Source of the DNA: Vesta saturnalis
Taxonomy: Eukaryota > Arthropoda > Insecta > Coleoptera > Lampyridae
Length of the DNA: 64,000 bases
Direction of reading: 5' to 3'
NCBI GenBank assembly: GCA_036346205.1
Contig: JARFJB010002418.1
Span: 372,001-436,000 of the forward strand
Made by a program: the position numbers and the translations under genes. Positions 10,955-23,185 of this stretch are shown piece by piece. The notes under the pieces are model-generated. The model was given only the letters and a program-made list of their open reading frames with translations, was not told where the DNA came from and searched no databases. Each line of letters starts with the position of its first letter. The first letter of the stretch is position 1.

Positions 10955-13900
10955 AAGGAAAGTGTTCCGTTAATCGACACATTTCTTATGATTTTTCAGA
11001 GGCTGACAAGCATGTTTTTAACGAATGGTTGATTACTGTTAAGGAATTGTTTGGAACTCCGGAAAATTGTTCTAAACTTGTTGAGAAGAATGATGATGTT
11101 AGACCTTTTATTAATGTAAGGATTTTTAATGAGAATATTATTGCTTTATTAGATAGTGGAGCTACCGTAACAATTTTAGGTAAGCCTGCTTTGTATTTGA
11201 TTGATAAATATGATTTAAAATTAAATAGGGATTTGCCTTCTTTATCATTGATTATTGCTGATGGTTCTTCACAATCCATTTTGGGGAGTGTTGATTTATC
11301 TTTGACTATTAATGGTATTACTAAAACTATTTCTGTTATTGTTTCTGAATTTATTACTACTGCAATTACTTTGGGGGTAGATTTTTGTCGTTTATTTGAA
11401 ATTAAAGTTGATTTTGGTGGAAATTCTTTTGTTGCAAACTCTGCGGAGACAACTTTTTCTATGATTAAGAGTATTGATGATCTTAATAATAATCAAGTTT
11501 TTGAATTAAATCAAGTTATTGACCTTTTTAAAACCTTATCAACTTCAAAGATAGGTAAGACAAATACAGTTTTTCATTCAATTAATACTGGTGATGCAGT
11601 ACCAATTAAACAACGTTATTTTCCATTATCTCCTGCTATGTTGCAGCATGCGAACAGAGAAATTGATGATATGTTAGAGCAAGGAATTATTAAACCCAGT
11701 TCTTCTCCTTGGAATTCTCCAATAGTTTTAGTTAAGAAGAAGTCAGGTGATTTTAGAGTTTGTTTTGATGCGAAGAAATTAAATTCTGTTACAAAAAAAG
11801 ATGCTTACCCTTTACCATTTTTAAACGATATTCTGGATGAATTAAGAGATGCTCGATATTTAACTTCAATTGATTTAAAGAAAGCTTTTTGGCAAATTCC
11901 TTTAGACCCACAGAGTTGTGAAAAAACTGCTTTTACTGTTCCACGTAGAGGATTATTTGAGTATACTGTTATGCCCATGGGACTTACAAACGCTCCCAGT
12001 ACATTACAACGATTTATGGATTCTATTTTAGGACATGATTTATCTTAATCAGTTTTTGTTTATTTAGACGATATTATTATTTTTTCAAGTACTTTCAAGG
12101 AACATGTTGATATTTTAAGAGAAGTTTTTAAAAGGCTTAGTGATGCCAATTTAAATATTAATTTAGATAAATGTGAATTTTGTAAACCTCAATTATCATA
12201 TTTAGGTTTTGTTATTGATAAGAATGGTCTTCACACCGATCCTTCAAAGGTGGAAGCTATTACTCAATTTCCTCAACCACATACTTTTACAGAAGTTAAA
12301 CGTTTTATTGGAATGTGTTCTTGGTATAGACGTATCATTCATGATTTTCCACAATTTTAGCTCCGATTAATAATTTATTGAAAGGCAAGAAGAAATCTCA
12401 GAAAGTTTTATGGAATAAAGAAGCCAACGATTCATTTTTAAAAATTTAATCTTTATTAGTTGATGCTCCTATTTTAGCGAGCCCTGATTTTTCTAAAACA
12501 TTTTATTTACAATGTGATGCATCTGATTGTGGAGTAGGATGTGTTTTAACACAAGGAGTTGGAGAAAGTGTTATTGTCTATGGTTCTCGTACTTTAAACA
12601 AAGCTGAGCAAAATTATTCAATTACAGAACGTGAGTTACTAGCAGTTATTTTTGGAATTCAAAAGTTTAGACCTTATGTTGAAGGTACCCATTTTAAAGT
12701 TATTACAGATCATCATTCACTTATTTGGATTAATAATTTAAAAGATCCTTCTGGTCGATTAGCCAGATGGAGTGTTAAACTTCAACAATTTGATTTTGAA
12801 GTTATTCATCGTAAAGGTAAATTAAATGTTGTTCCTGATGCACTTTCTAGAGCACCTTTGGAAGTTAGTTCTTTAGAATTTTCTGTTGTCGAATTAGACG
12901 ATTGGTATAAGAAAATGTTAGCCAACGTTTCTAAAAATCCTGAATTATTTCCTGATTGGAGAGTTGAAGATGATAAACTCTACAAATTTATTTCTAATGA
13001 TTTAAACATCGAATCCAATTTAGTGGAATGGAAATTAGTTGTTCCGAAATCTTTAAGGAAACATATTTTACGAAAATTTCTTGATGATCCTACATCATCA
13101 CATTTTGGCGTTTTTAAATTTTTTCAAAAATTAAAGAATTTTATTATTGGCCAAAAATGAAGTCAGGTATTTCCAAATATATTAGGAATTGCAATGTTTG
13201 TAACCGAAGCAAGTCTTCACAATTTAATCATTATGGTTTTATGGGTAAAGAGAAAAATGTTTCTTATCCTTTTCAATGTATTTCTGTTGATTTAGTGGGT
13301 CCTTTTCCTAAATCGAAGAGTGGTAATACAGTTTTGTTAGTTATTTGTGATTGGTTTACTAAATTTACTTTGATTCACCCTATGCGCAGTGCTACTGCTA
13401 AAAGTATTTGTCAATATATTGAAAATTATGTATTTCTAGTTTACGGTGTTCCTCAAATTTGTATGGTGGACAATGGTCCTCAATTTAAAAGTTCACAATT
13501 TAGAAATTTAATGAATTCTTACAGAGTTCAATCCATTTGGTTTAATGCAAGTTATCATCCCCAAGTAAATTTTGTTGAGAGAGTTAATAAAGTAGTAGGT
13601 ACTGCAATCAGGTCTTATATTAAAGATGATCACAAGGAACAATTCCTATTTCTGGAGATTTTTATGGTCGACTAAAGGATTTCAAAGCGGATGATTTATT
13701 TATTGCTAACCGTGAACAATTAGTTCAAGATTTAAATGAACTTTCACCCATTTTTAAACATGTTAAACAAAATTTACATGCAGCTTACGAAAGAAATTCA
13801 AAATCTTACAATTTGCGAGGTCGTCCGTTGAAATTAAACGTTGGCGATTTGGTTTGGAAAAAGAATTTTACTTAATCTGATGCGACTAAAAATTATAGTC

Positions 13901-14068
13901 AAAAGTTAGCTCCTAAATTTATTGAAGCAAAAGTTATTGAGGTGGTAGGTCCAACTACGTACCGATTGGCCACCCCTATTGATAATAAACCATTAGGTGT
14001 TTTCCATGTTAAAGATTTAGTTAGTTCTTATTTTTTCGTATTCTTTTTCATTATTTTTCTATTTTAGT
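10948..14068 (+). pseudogene. pol: pol of the Ty3/gypsy element: protease, RT, RNase H, integrase
   Basis: Reading in the -1 frame from gag, domains follow in order. Retropepsin has LLDSGATVTILG (about 11148-11180). RT has LVKKKSGDFRVCFDAKKLN, SIDLKKAFWQIPL and the YLDD active site (about 12061-12072). RNase H has CDASDCGVG and ends DALSRAP. The integrase has an HHCC finger ending CNVCNRSK and the D-D-E triad in VDLVGPF, VDNGPQF and VERVNK. Breaks: TAA at 12046; one-base T-run losses near 12345 and 13142; TAA near 12448; loss of a short segment near 13645; a later TAA near 13873. All domains are recognisable but the polyprotein is interrupted. Confidence 0.88.
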
Positions 14069-15434
14069 ATTTTTACATTCTGGTTTTCTTATTTATATTT
14101 TTTAATTATTTTGATAATTTTTCAAAATAATTTTATTATGTGCTTATTTCGCACATTATTTTATTTTATATTTTTGTGGCTTTGCAAACCACTTATTTTA
14201 TTTTTGCTACATTTGTTAGCATGATGGTTGATATTTAGATCCCATCGTGCGATTATTTTGCCGATTATTGGGACATTAGTTCTCTGGCAGATTATCTTCC
14301 TTTAATGGATTTACAATTTGCTATTGTTACAATAGTAAAATTGAAGATAACTATTTTGAGATTACCTCTGATCGTTAATTTGACGTGTAAACTCTTAACC
14401 ATTGATAAGAAAACTAGTAATGCTTGTATACATTTTTATTTTTTGATTGATTTAGTTATTTTGTTTTTCCTGATTTGTGTAGTGTTACTATTCTTGGACG
14501 GTGCTTGAGGACTTCGGTTCGCCTCGTGTCAACCTCGATTAGTTCACTTCCTCATTATGACGTTTTGGTAGTTTTAGGAGGGGGTTGTTGTGTTCGTAAG
14601 AGTGCATCATCTTTCCCTTTGCTATCTCACCTAGAATGCAATTTATTTACAAAGCGTGCGTGTTAGTTAGGGAATGTTTGTTCTTGGACGACGACTGTGG
14701 AACAACATGAAACCTGAATATCGTGAAGGGTAGAGTGGCCTCTCTTGTTCTCCACGACGAAGCATCCTAAGCTAATTTGCCATGGAAATAGTCGTATCTT
14801 GGATTTACCGATTTTGACTCACTTATCGAACGTGACAGTGGTAGTTGTGTGATGTACCTAGGAGGCTTGGTTTGAGACCACCGGGGTAGGGTAATGGAAC
14901 CGCTCTCTCTCGGCCTCAAGTCTCGCGATTATTTATTGTTAGTCTGGAAGGATTTTTATTTATACTCTCGAGTGGAGTGGCGTTTAGCCTTGATTTTTTA
15001 TATAGTTGCACGATAACTGTTCCCGGGTTCCCCACCCACTGTCCCTTTAGGTGATGGTAGGTTTCCGTTCGTTTTTACCTTAGATTCAAATTTTTTACCG
15101 GTTACTCATTTTGCTCCTCTGATGGTGGTGTGCTTCACTAACCCCACCAGTTAAAGTTTTTTACTTTATTTAAGGTTTCGGGTCCTTAATTCTCGACTAG
15201 TGGCGTGTGCGGGTGGTAGCGCGTCATTAGCTTTTATGGTGTTGCGAGGGGCCTTTCCTGACCGACATCACCACATTTTCTGTACTTATTCGTACATTTC
15301 CTTTTTATTTTTTTACATATTGCTTATATTTTAATTAGCTTAACATTTTGTATTTTTTTTTAATTTTAATAATTTCATTAGTGTTTGGAATCTCCGCTTT
15401 GGTGATCTCCGAGTCCAAATTTTAGGAGGGGGTG
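14069..15434 (+). other. Long non-coding 3' region and polypurine tract of the gypsy element
   Basis: About 1.36 kb without convincing ORFs and no envelope-like gene. The polypurine tract TTAGGAGGGGGTG (about 15422-15434) abuts the 3' LTR. A near copy, TTTTAGGAGGGGGTTG, lies about 850 bases upstream (about 14572-14587), which could be a second plus-strand primer or the trace of an internal duplication. Confidence 0.7.
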
Positions 15435-16470
15435 TGTAACAACCTTTTTTTTTGGTTGTATTAAAAAATACATTAATTTAAGATCGTTCATTTATTTGGC
15501 GTAATATTAGAAAAGTTTTTAATTATTAAAATGTAGAATTGAAAAAGGCAATTTAATTTTCATTTCCTAGAACATATCTTTTTAGGTGTAATATTTCATA
15601 GTTATAGTTCCCTTTCTTGAAAAAAAAAATTGGATTCTGATCATTGTATCCGCGCAACGCGTGACAACTTCTTGGGGGAAACATTTAGAGGAGCTATTCT
15701 GAAAGCCGCTATATTTTTCACTTGCTGCTGAATGTTACAGCAGAAAGCATGGTTTTTACCTAATTTTTTATATTTAGTGCCATCAGATTTTGATGGTAAG
15801 TTATTTTCTAATTCATTATATTTAAAACTAAAGCATTTGCTTTTTTTAGATGGCAACTTTTTGCACACTTTTATACTTTTACACTTTTATAAGGCATACT
15901 TTGATATGGCATTTTTATAATACTTATTTTTAATGGCACTTATATTTCACTATTTTATTATTCTATTATTTTTCTAATTTTAATGGAAATTTTTACTTGG
16001 ATTACATTTTACAACGCAAGTTCTACATACTTAAACTTTAAAGAAATGCAATAAATTTATGGACACAATATATTAAGGATAAATTAGCAAGACAATGACC
16101 TCACCAAGTTCACCATTCTGTTTCATGTGTTACCAGCAGTAATACAGTTTATGTACCGAACCGTTCAAAGGTAATGATTTTTTTTATACTTTAAGAACAG
16201 TATTAAGACTTCTGATTTTTTTTTAATCTTTCCAATTAGATATTGAATAAACTTAAGTATATCTTGTTATTTTATTTTCATTTTGATAAATTGTTTATTA
16301 TATTCATTAACTAGATTTTGTTGTTCCTATAACAAAAGACAACATGGAGCTCGAGATTTTATCATATTTACATAACTTTTTATATTGCATTTTTTATTAA
16401 TTAAGTGAAGTGAAAATAACTAAGCAGATGGGAAGCATGCAGCATTTCAGGTATGTTAATAAATCAGTAT
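15435..16470 (+). repeat. 3' LTR, truncated
   Basis: It begins TGTAACAACC and follows the 5' LTR to the shared sequence AAATCAGTAT at 16470. From there the 5' LTR continues for about 200 bases to TGTTACA, whereas here an unrelated coding exon starts. The break is therefore a deletion or recombination junction, not an element end. Confidence 0.9.
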
Positions 16471-17965
16471 TGTAGAATACATAGAATACCTGAAAAGATG
16501 TGTCTATGAGGGAGAAGAGGTATTAAATGCTGGGCACATTATATTATGTGGGAGGCAAAATTCTCCAACTTCAGATAAAATAATTTGGTGTGCTTTGTGC
16601 CTACAAACTAGTGCCCTGAATTCGGATCCGCGTCAGATCAGAGGAGAACTTACCTATGTATTAGGGACCATTAAAATTAAAACAATGTCTTGTTGAAATA
16701 CTGGTAGATGCAAGCATATCTCAGCTGTTTTAATTAAATGTACAAGGTGTATATTACACCAAACTTTAAAAAAGGTGTTATCGTGTCAACATGATTTTTT
16801 TATTTTAGGGTAAATCTTGCCGAATTGGAGATTGTATCGCAAACAGACTTAAAATGTGTATGGGCACAACAAAAAACTGTTACACAGGAAAAGTAACAGC
16901 CAGTGCCCTTAAACATGATGCCCTGTTTTCAAAGTAATACTGAGTCTGATTGTAATTTATTGGAGGCTGACGATGATAAGTTGTACAATTTTTTTATAAA
17001 AAGATTACCAGAGTCGGCAATTGCCAAACATAGGTATGTTTTTATAATATACCGTTTTCGTGAACTTAGATTTAATTTTAGAGCAAAAGTTGAAAACATT
17101 GCAATGTTTGTTTTTAATGTAGGACGAAGAAATGACATTGTTAAAATTCCAAAGAAAAATAATATTAGTAATAACTACGATGAACCAATTTTAGACAATG
17201 CGTGCCAATCAATATCAATGCTGGAGATTTCTTCATTAGAAATAATGAACAACAATAATTGTTGCAAAGAATTATATTCGAAATTATTTATGGAAGCACC
17301 CGACACTATTGTTGCTATTATACAGCAATCTAAAGAGTGGCACGTTCAAAGGAAGTATAGAATTACAGGTAATCGTTTATTGCTATCTAAAAATTTTATG
17401 ATTCAGTTTGCTAAGTTATGCAACAATTTAAATGCTGAAACTGTATTAACTACCAACAGCCAGTTATATGTTAAAAAAAGACCAGAATTGAATATATTCT
17501 AATTTTTTGTAGGTTCACGTATATATGAAATATACACTTATGCAAAGAATGAGTGGGAAACTAAGGCTTTGAAATATTTTTATCCCAAAAGCTTTAGTAA
17601 TAAGTATGTTAAACATGGCATTGCCTACGAGGGTGCTGCTAAGGAAATTTTCATAAACAAAACATCTCTCAATGTAGCCGAATGTGGTATGGTTGTTTCC
17701 CATTCCAACCCGTGGCGAGGCTATTCACCAGATGGTGTCATTTTTGAAGAAGATAAGCCAATTTCTTTATTAGAAATTAAATGTTTATATGAAGGTAGGT
17801 TCAATCCCAACATTATGGATTGGTACTTGGTTATACTAGACAAATATTGAATTCATCGTCATTGTCTTGTCTGATCCATCTATTCTGTACAAGCCTATGG
17901 CTTCCTGATATGATTTGTGTTATGTGTGTATAATTTAATTTTTATTATTTCATGTCATTGTTTAA

Positions 17966-20662
17966 CCCTTTCACTGTTTTTGTACATCACCATGTATATC
18001 GAATCATATTACACAATACGGTGATTCTAATGAATTTATCTTTAAACTAAGTTTGTATCTCAGCGTGTACATGCATCAGCAATAGTTTGTTTTGATAGGT
18101 GGCGCGCCAAAAGTCGTACCCGACGATTGTAAACTATTTTTTACAAGCAGTGCTGTGTAGTTGATGAACACGTGCGTTTGTGATTATTTCAAATATTCAA
18201 TTGTGACGTGTAGATCTCAAAATTATTGGTTTTGTGATTTAGTATAAGTAAGTACAGGTAAGGACTTTAAAGCTACATAATACTTCATTAAGTGTTCCGT
18301 CACCTAAAAGCCATAAACGCACTTTGATTTGTTATGTACATCACAATGTACAAACACAATTTGTGTTTCAGAAGTTATAAAAATGCTTGAAATAAAAAAA
18401 TAATTTGTTTTTGTAAAAGTGATAATTATATAATACTGTACTTTTTTCAGATCATGGCGCATATAAAAAAAATCTAAAAAGAATTTCAAAAGAAGACGAA
18501 CTTCTTTATTATTTAGAAAATGATACTGCTTCTGACATAGACTATCTCTCAGATGATGAATCCGATTTGGATTTGGACGAAATATCCAGAGAACAAATGA
18601 ATAACGATTACATAGATAATATTATAAGCCCAAATAACGAAAATATAGATCAACTTGAAGTCAGCGATAATGAAGATGAAAACTTGGTAAATGAACAAAT
18701 AGAGTTAGAAGTAGATGCGAATGGAAAAAAACAGCGTAGACGATAATGAAAAGTTAAAAAAAGACTGTGAAAGTTTTGGTAAAATTCACGGTCTTACTGA
18801 TAAATCCAATATAAAGTGGATACCGGGGGAAAATGTGCAATACGAAACAAGAAGTATTGAGTGGCACTCAAGCGTTCCGTCACCAGTGGTAGCATTGCCA
18901 GCACCAATTGAACTTTTTTCCAAATATATCCCAGATAAAGTGTTGCAACAAATGGCTGATATGACAAATTTATACGCCACACAAAAAAATATTGCTAGAT
19001 TTCCACCCACAAATTTGGATGAAATCAGAACTCTTATTGGTGTACACATTGTTATGGGAAATTTACAATTTCCACGAGTTTGTATGTATTGGCATCGCAG
19101 TATGGGAAGACCATTGGTAAAAGATGCCCTAAGTCAATCAAGATTTTACAAGTTACGCCAGGGGTTACATTTGGTCGATATTGCCAGTCGCGAGGAAAAC
19201 AACACAGATAGGTAAGTATTTAGATAATAGATTTTAGTAAATCTATATTTCTGACTGAGTGAGATAGACCATATTTCATTTATATTTTCTTATTACAGAT
19301 TATGGAAAGTACGGTCTTTATATGACTGTGTAGGAAGACGGTGCCAGGAACTTCCACTAGAAACTAACTTATGTGTTGACGAGCAAATCGTAACTTTCAA
19401 GGGCCAAATCAACATAAAACAATACATAAAAAACAAACCTACAAAATGGGGAATCAAAATTTATGTCTTGGCGGGCCAAAGTGGCTTGATATACGACTTC
19501 ATTATTTACCAAGGATCAACAACACCTATGAATCCTATTTATTTAAAATATGGATCGGCAGCTGCTGTAGTTATGCAGCTAAGTGAAAGAATACAGGAGA
19601 AGAACCATGACCTCTTTTTCGATAATTTTTTTAGTTCATATAATCTGTTTCAGTATCTGGATTCTAAGAATATTTACGGTATAGGAACCATAAGAGCTAA
19701 TCGTTTTGCGAATCCCAGGTTGCCCAGTGATAAGGAAATGAAAAATAGTGGTCGTGGTTCTTCTGCTACCTCAATTAGCAAAGACGGTGTCGTTATTACC
19801 AAATGGTATGATAACAAAGCAGTGCTGGTAGCTTCCAACTTCGTTGGAATTGGCGAGCCAAACTCCTGTCGAAGATGGGACAAAACCAGAAAGGAATATC
19901 TCCAGATCCCCAGACCTGAAGCGATAAGGCGATACAATAATAACATGGGAGGTGTCGATAAATTGGATTTTTTACTGAGCTTGTACAGATCATACGTCAG
20001 ATCCAAAAAATGGACAGTGAGAATGATTACTCACGCGATTGATTTAGCTCTTGTCAATTCTTGGCTCGAATATTGCAGAACAGCAATTCTCTTAGGAGTT
20101 GCGAAAAAAGACATCCTTGATTACTTAGCTTTTCGTCAAGAAGTGGCTGAATCACTTATATATACGAGACGTGCTCCTAAGAGAGGAAGACCATCCGAAA
20201 ATGTGGAGGTTCCAGGTCCTTCTAATAAAAAAAACTGAAACGAGGCCTATGAAAGACTTGAGATATGATAGATACAATCATCTTCCATCATACGATGAGA
20301 AAAAGGAAGCTTCAAGATGCAAAAACGAAGGTTGCAAGAATAGAACACATATTATGTGTCAAAAATGTAAAGTTCATCTTTGCATCTTGAAAGGAAGAAA
20401 TTGTTTTTCGGCGTTTCACATAAAATAAAATTAGATTTTGTTAGTTACATAGTCAACTTCATTAATAAATAAATAAATACGTATACGCATTTTACTCCCA
20501 TAAACTGTGTTTGTACATTACAATGGACATCCTTTACTAGGGAGTGGGAGTAAGTAAGATTTTTTTAATAGGAGAAAAATTCATCTATAGGACCACTAGA
20601 CTTTGTTTCTTAATAGTCAGAATTTTTGACCAGCTTTAAAGGGGTGTGTGACAGTGAAAGGG
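17966..20662 (+). mobile_element. Complete piggyBac element, 2.7 kb, nested in the YqaJ intron
   Basis: TTAA at 17962-17965 and 20663-20666 flanks perfect 12-base terminal repeats, CCCTTTCACTGT on the left and ACAGTGAAAGGG on the right. Internal repeats with TGTACATCACCATG-like sequence occur near both ends. A transposase gene fills the middle. The insertion lies wholly within an intron of the host transposon gene. Confidence 0.93.
18454..20428 (+). pseudogene. piggyBac transposase, two exons, homopolymer frame breaks
   Basis: The ATG at 18454 follows a TTTTTTCAG acceptor. An acidic N-terminus (DIDYLSDDESDLDLDE) leads to the DDE/D core. An intron at about 19212-19298 (GTAAGT to TTACAG) splices in frame. 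Catalytic Asp residues lie in NLCVDEQIVTF, LFFDNFFSS and GGVDKLDFLL. A C-terminal Cys-rich finger follows (RCKNEGCKNRTH, CQKCKVHLC). Frame shifts occur at three A runs (about 18465, 18727, 20233), each explainable by one base. The enzyme would excise the element precisely from TTAA sites. Confidence 0.88.
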
Positions 20663-21734
20663 TTAAATAAAAACTTAAATGTTGACAGTAACTACTAAAT
20701 TATTATTAAATGTTTTCGTAATTTTCCACCAAAAGCTTTTGTTATATATGTGTAATCGTTTAAATTTCACTTCTACTATACTCTGACAATAAAGTTCCTG
20801 ATGTTTACTTATGTCAGGATTTCTTTTCATGACTTACTACAGGTGAAATTCAAATAATGTGCTGTATGTGTTCTGTTTCATTTATTTCTACTAATTTTAG
20901 GTGCTATTAGTACAATAATGGAAGTGTTAGAAAATACAAAATTCTTAGAAAAACAAGGCAACAAATATTTTTTAAAACAAAAACATAAATATTATGGACA
21001 GATACAATTAGGCATGGCCTTACTAAATTTACAATCATGCTATTTTGTTTTATATGCATCATTTAACAAATCTGTAGAGATAATTAAAAGTGATTTTAAT
21101 TATAGCTTTGCAAATAGAATGTTAACAGTCGTCAAGAAAAAATATTTTGAAAAAATGATTCATACAATTTGTATATCTAATAAAATTTAATTGGTATCCA
21201 ATCGTTTTTTTATATCCTTGTCAACCATTTTTTTAACATTAGTAAATTTTTGAACATGTTGGCCTAAGTTACAATTACCATTAAGTTAATTAGAAAAGAT
21301 TGTATTTACAATATATGAGACGTTTACACTAATTAATTCAAAATTACTAATGGACAATTTGTTTGCAATTCTAACTTCAGGATAGGCGTTCCTAAACAAA
21401 TTTGTCACATAGGCGGGTAGTGTACCCCTAAAATGAGGCATTTACTTATAATGTACCCCAGGGCAGTCTTGCGACTGCACAACTCAAATGCAAGAACAAA
21501 GTTAATATGCGAAACTATTTAAGCCAAATGATCCTCATGAGAAACCAGGTAGGACCACTTACGTTGTGTAAAGGAGTTGTTACAGAATATATGTGTTGCG
21601 GATATCTAAGAAAGGATAAAATAAAGTTAACACAATCGTGTCACAAGCCATACTCCGTTAATAAAACGTCACTTTTCTAAACTTACGTACACTACTATTA
21701 ATGTTTTGTTGGTGTCCCAAACCCACACAGTTAA

Positions 21735-23112
21735 TCACTCATTTAAAAATCTACAGTCTGCCAATATAGGACTTGACAAATTTGTTATAGCACAAGCTAT
21801 AATAAATATATCTTTAATATTTTTTACTAATGACCATTGTAATTTACCTCCTAAAATCTTAAAGATTTTAATCCTTTGATTCGTTCTTTCAATGTGCACT
21901 CGTGCAGCAGCTATTTTAGCATTTAAAAGTGCTTCATCCGCATTTAACTGTTTTTGTTGTTTTAGAAAAGGAGGTCTAATTAGGTCTATTTTAAATTTCT
22001 GGCAAAGATCGTCTATTAGAAAACCTTTATCCACCATGATGGAATCACGTAAACCTTCTAGTTGAAGAATTAAGTTACTTTGCTCAAAAATTATTTTATC
22101 AGAAGCTCGTCCACCGTATGGTTCACTAATAAAAGTAATAATACCACCAGGGGAAACACCTGTCATGAATTTAATAGTAGTGTTGGATTTATATTGGGAA
22201 TAAAACCTAATTCTACAACAGAGACACTTTTCTTTTTGGATAAAGATTTCAGTACAATCTAGCACAATTCACTTTAAAATTCTACTTAAAATAGAGAGCA
22301 TGTCATTTATGTACTTCTTACACAACTCTTGTGAAATTTCAAATAATACTGATAAAATTACATAAGATAAATCACATTTCAACTTTGTTAATAATAAAAT
22401 TATACGCTCCCTGATAGTCAAACGACGTAACCTTTGATCACCATAAATTGACTGAACCGCTTCTACTATGGTATTTAATAGATTTTTATTATAAAGGCCA
22501 GTAAAACTGTTGAGGGTACTGTCTGTTTCAAGAAGATCACACAATGTGTTCACTTTCGGGGTGTTTACTTGCACTTGAAAATCACGAAACCTTTTAGGTC
22601 CAGTATATTCTGGCTGTAACTGTAGACCTTGCATTAACTCTTCTGGAGTTTCAGATCTTAAGCTGCAATATCTTTATTGCAGTTCGTTGTTGCAACTTCA
22701 TCCTAGTCGAAGGTCCAGGTTGTGTATGAATGTCACCACTTCCAATAGGCAGATTCTCGGAAGGTACAGCAGTTTTTTTTAAAAACCTATAGTTTGCATT
22801 TTCACTATCAGGATCTATAAAGAATATATAATCTGTAAAAAGCAACATAACCCAAACATGCACATTACCTCTATAAAAATAATCATCTTTAGTGAAATGT
22901 TTAGAACAAACTTTCATATTTTCCGTGATAGGTTTTCCAATTTTCAATGCGAGTTTCCAGGCTTTTTGTCGATCCATCAGAACTTTAATTCCTAATTTGC
23001 CTTCCACCCGAACACGATATTTATCACCTTCTTTTGGAAACGCATGGAATTTAATGTCCGGGTTTTTCTTTTCCCATGAGGAACACTGAGGAACTGAACA
23101 ATAACGATTCGA
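21735..23112 (-). pseudogene. THAP-domain DDE transposase of the ISL2EU-like element
   Basis: On the minus strand a THAP zinc finger comes first (about 23112-22885): a CxxxxC pair in CSVPQC, a conserved Trp, HAFP, and CSKHF at the end. A short intron of about 57 bases separates it from a Pro/Ser linker. An HTH-like helical segment follows (22634-22269; LTIRERIILLLTKLKCDLSY), then the catalytic part (22265-21735) with D in LDCTEIF, D in IMVDKGF and E in ARVHIERTNQRIK. A frame break lies near 22655, and the usual 30-40 residues between the helical segment and the first Asp are missing. No ATG is visible before the THAP motif. Confidence 0.78.
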
Positions 23113-23185
23113 TCGACTCAGTTTTAAAATAATTTATAAACGTAAAAAAACAACACTAAACACTACCAACACCATTTAAAACGTA

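Larger units (their letters stand above)
8084..16470 (+). mobile_element. Ty3/gypsy LTR retrotransposon, 3' LTR truncated
   Basis: Complete from the 5' LTR through primer-binding site, gag, pol (protease, RT, RNase H, integrase), a long non-coding 3' region and a polypurine tract. The 3' LTR breaks off at 16470, about 200 bases short. The LTR copies differ at only a few positions over about 1 kb, so the insertion is young. The element entered exon 3 of the Harbinger MADF gene; the right target duplication is lost. Confidence 0.92.
16471..21190 (+). pseudogene. YqaJ-type nuclease gene with SWIM-like finger, several exons, piggyBac in last intron
   Basis: The first visible exon (16471 to about 16745) encodes a SWIM-like Cys/His motif (MSC, one in-frame TGA, then NTGRCKHISAVL). 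A second exon follows an acceptor near 16810 and has one TAA. Later exons carry the nuclease: SKEWHVQRKYRITG (about 17332-17371), then after an intron to about 17512, GIAYEGAAKEIF, the PD motif RGYSPDGVI and the E-x-K motif LLEIKCLYEG, ending at a GTAGGT donor near 17796. The last exon (about 20901-21190) resumes in phase with HKYYGQIQLGMALL, the usual YqaJ C-terminal helix. The family is lambda-exonuclease-like. Two stops suggest decay. Confidence 0.72.
16471..23183. mobile_element. ISL2EU-like two-gene DNA transposon (YqaJ nuclease plus THAP-DDE transposase), left end lost
   Basis: Two convergent multi-exon genes, a YqaJ-type nuclease on the plus strand and a THAP-domain DDE transposase on the minus strand, form the gene pair I recall for ISL2EU-type eukaryotic transposons. 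The left end is missing: 16471 already lies in coding sequence, joined to a truncated LTR. The right end is somewhere between the THAP exon and the pogo element at 23186. About 540 bases between the two 3' ends (21191-21734) show no gene. A full piggyBac is nested inside. Confidence 0.65.

Noticed and set aside
14305..14666. Hydrophobic ORFs that might suggest an envelope gene of the gypsy element
   Set aside because: Short, no signal peptide plus cleavage-site plan, and not continued by further coding; the region looks non-coding.
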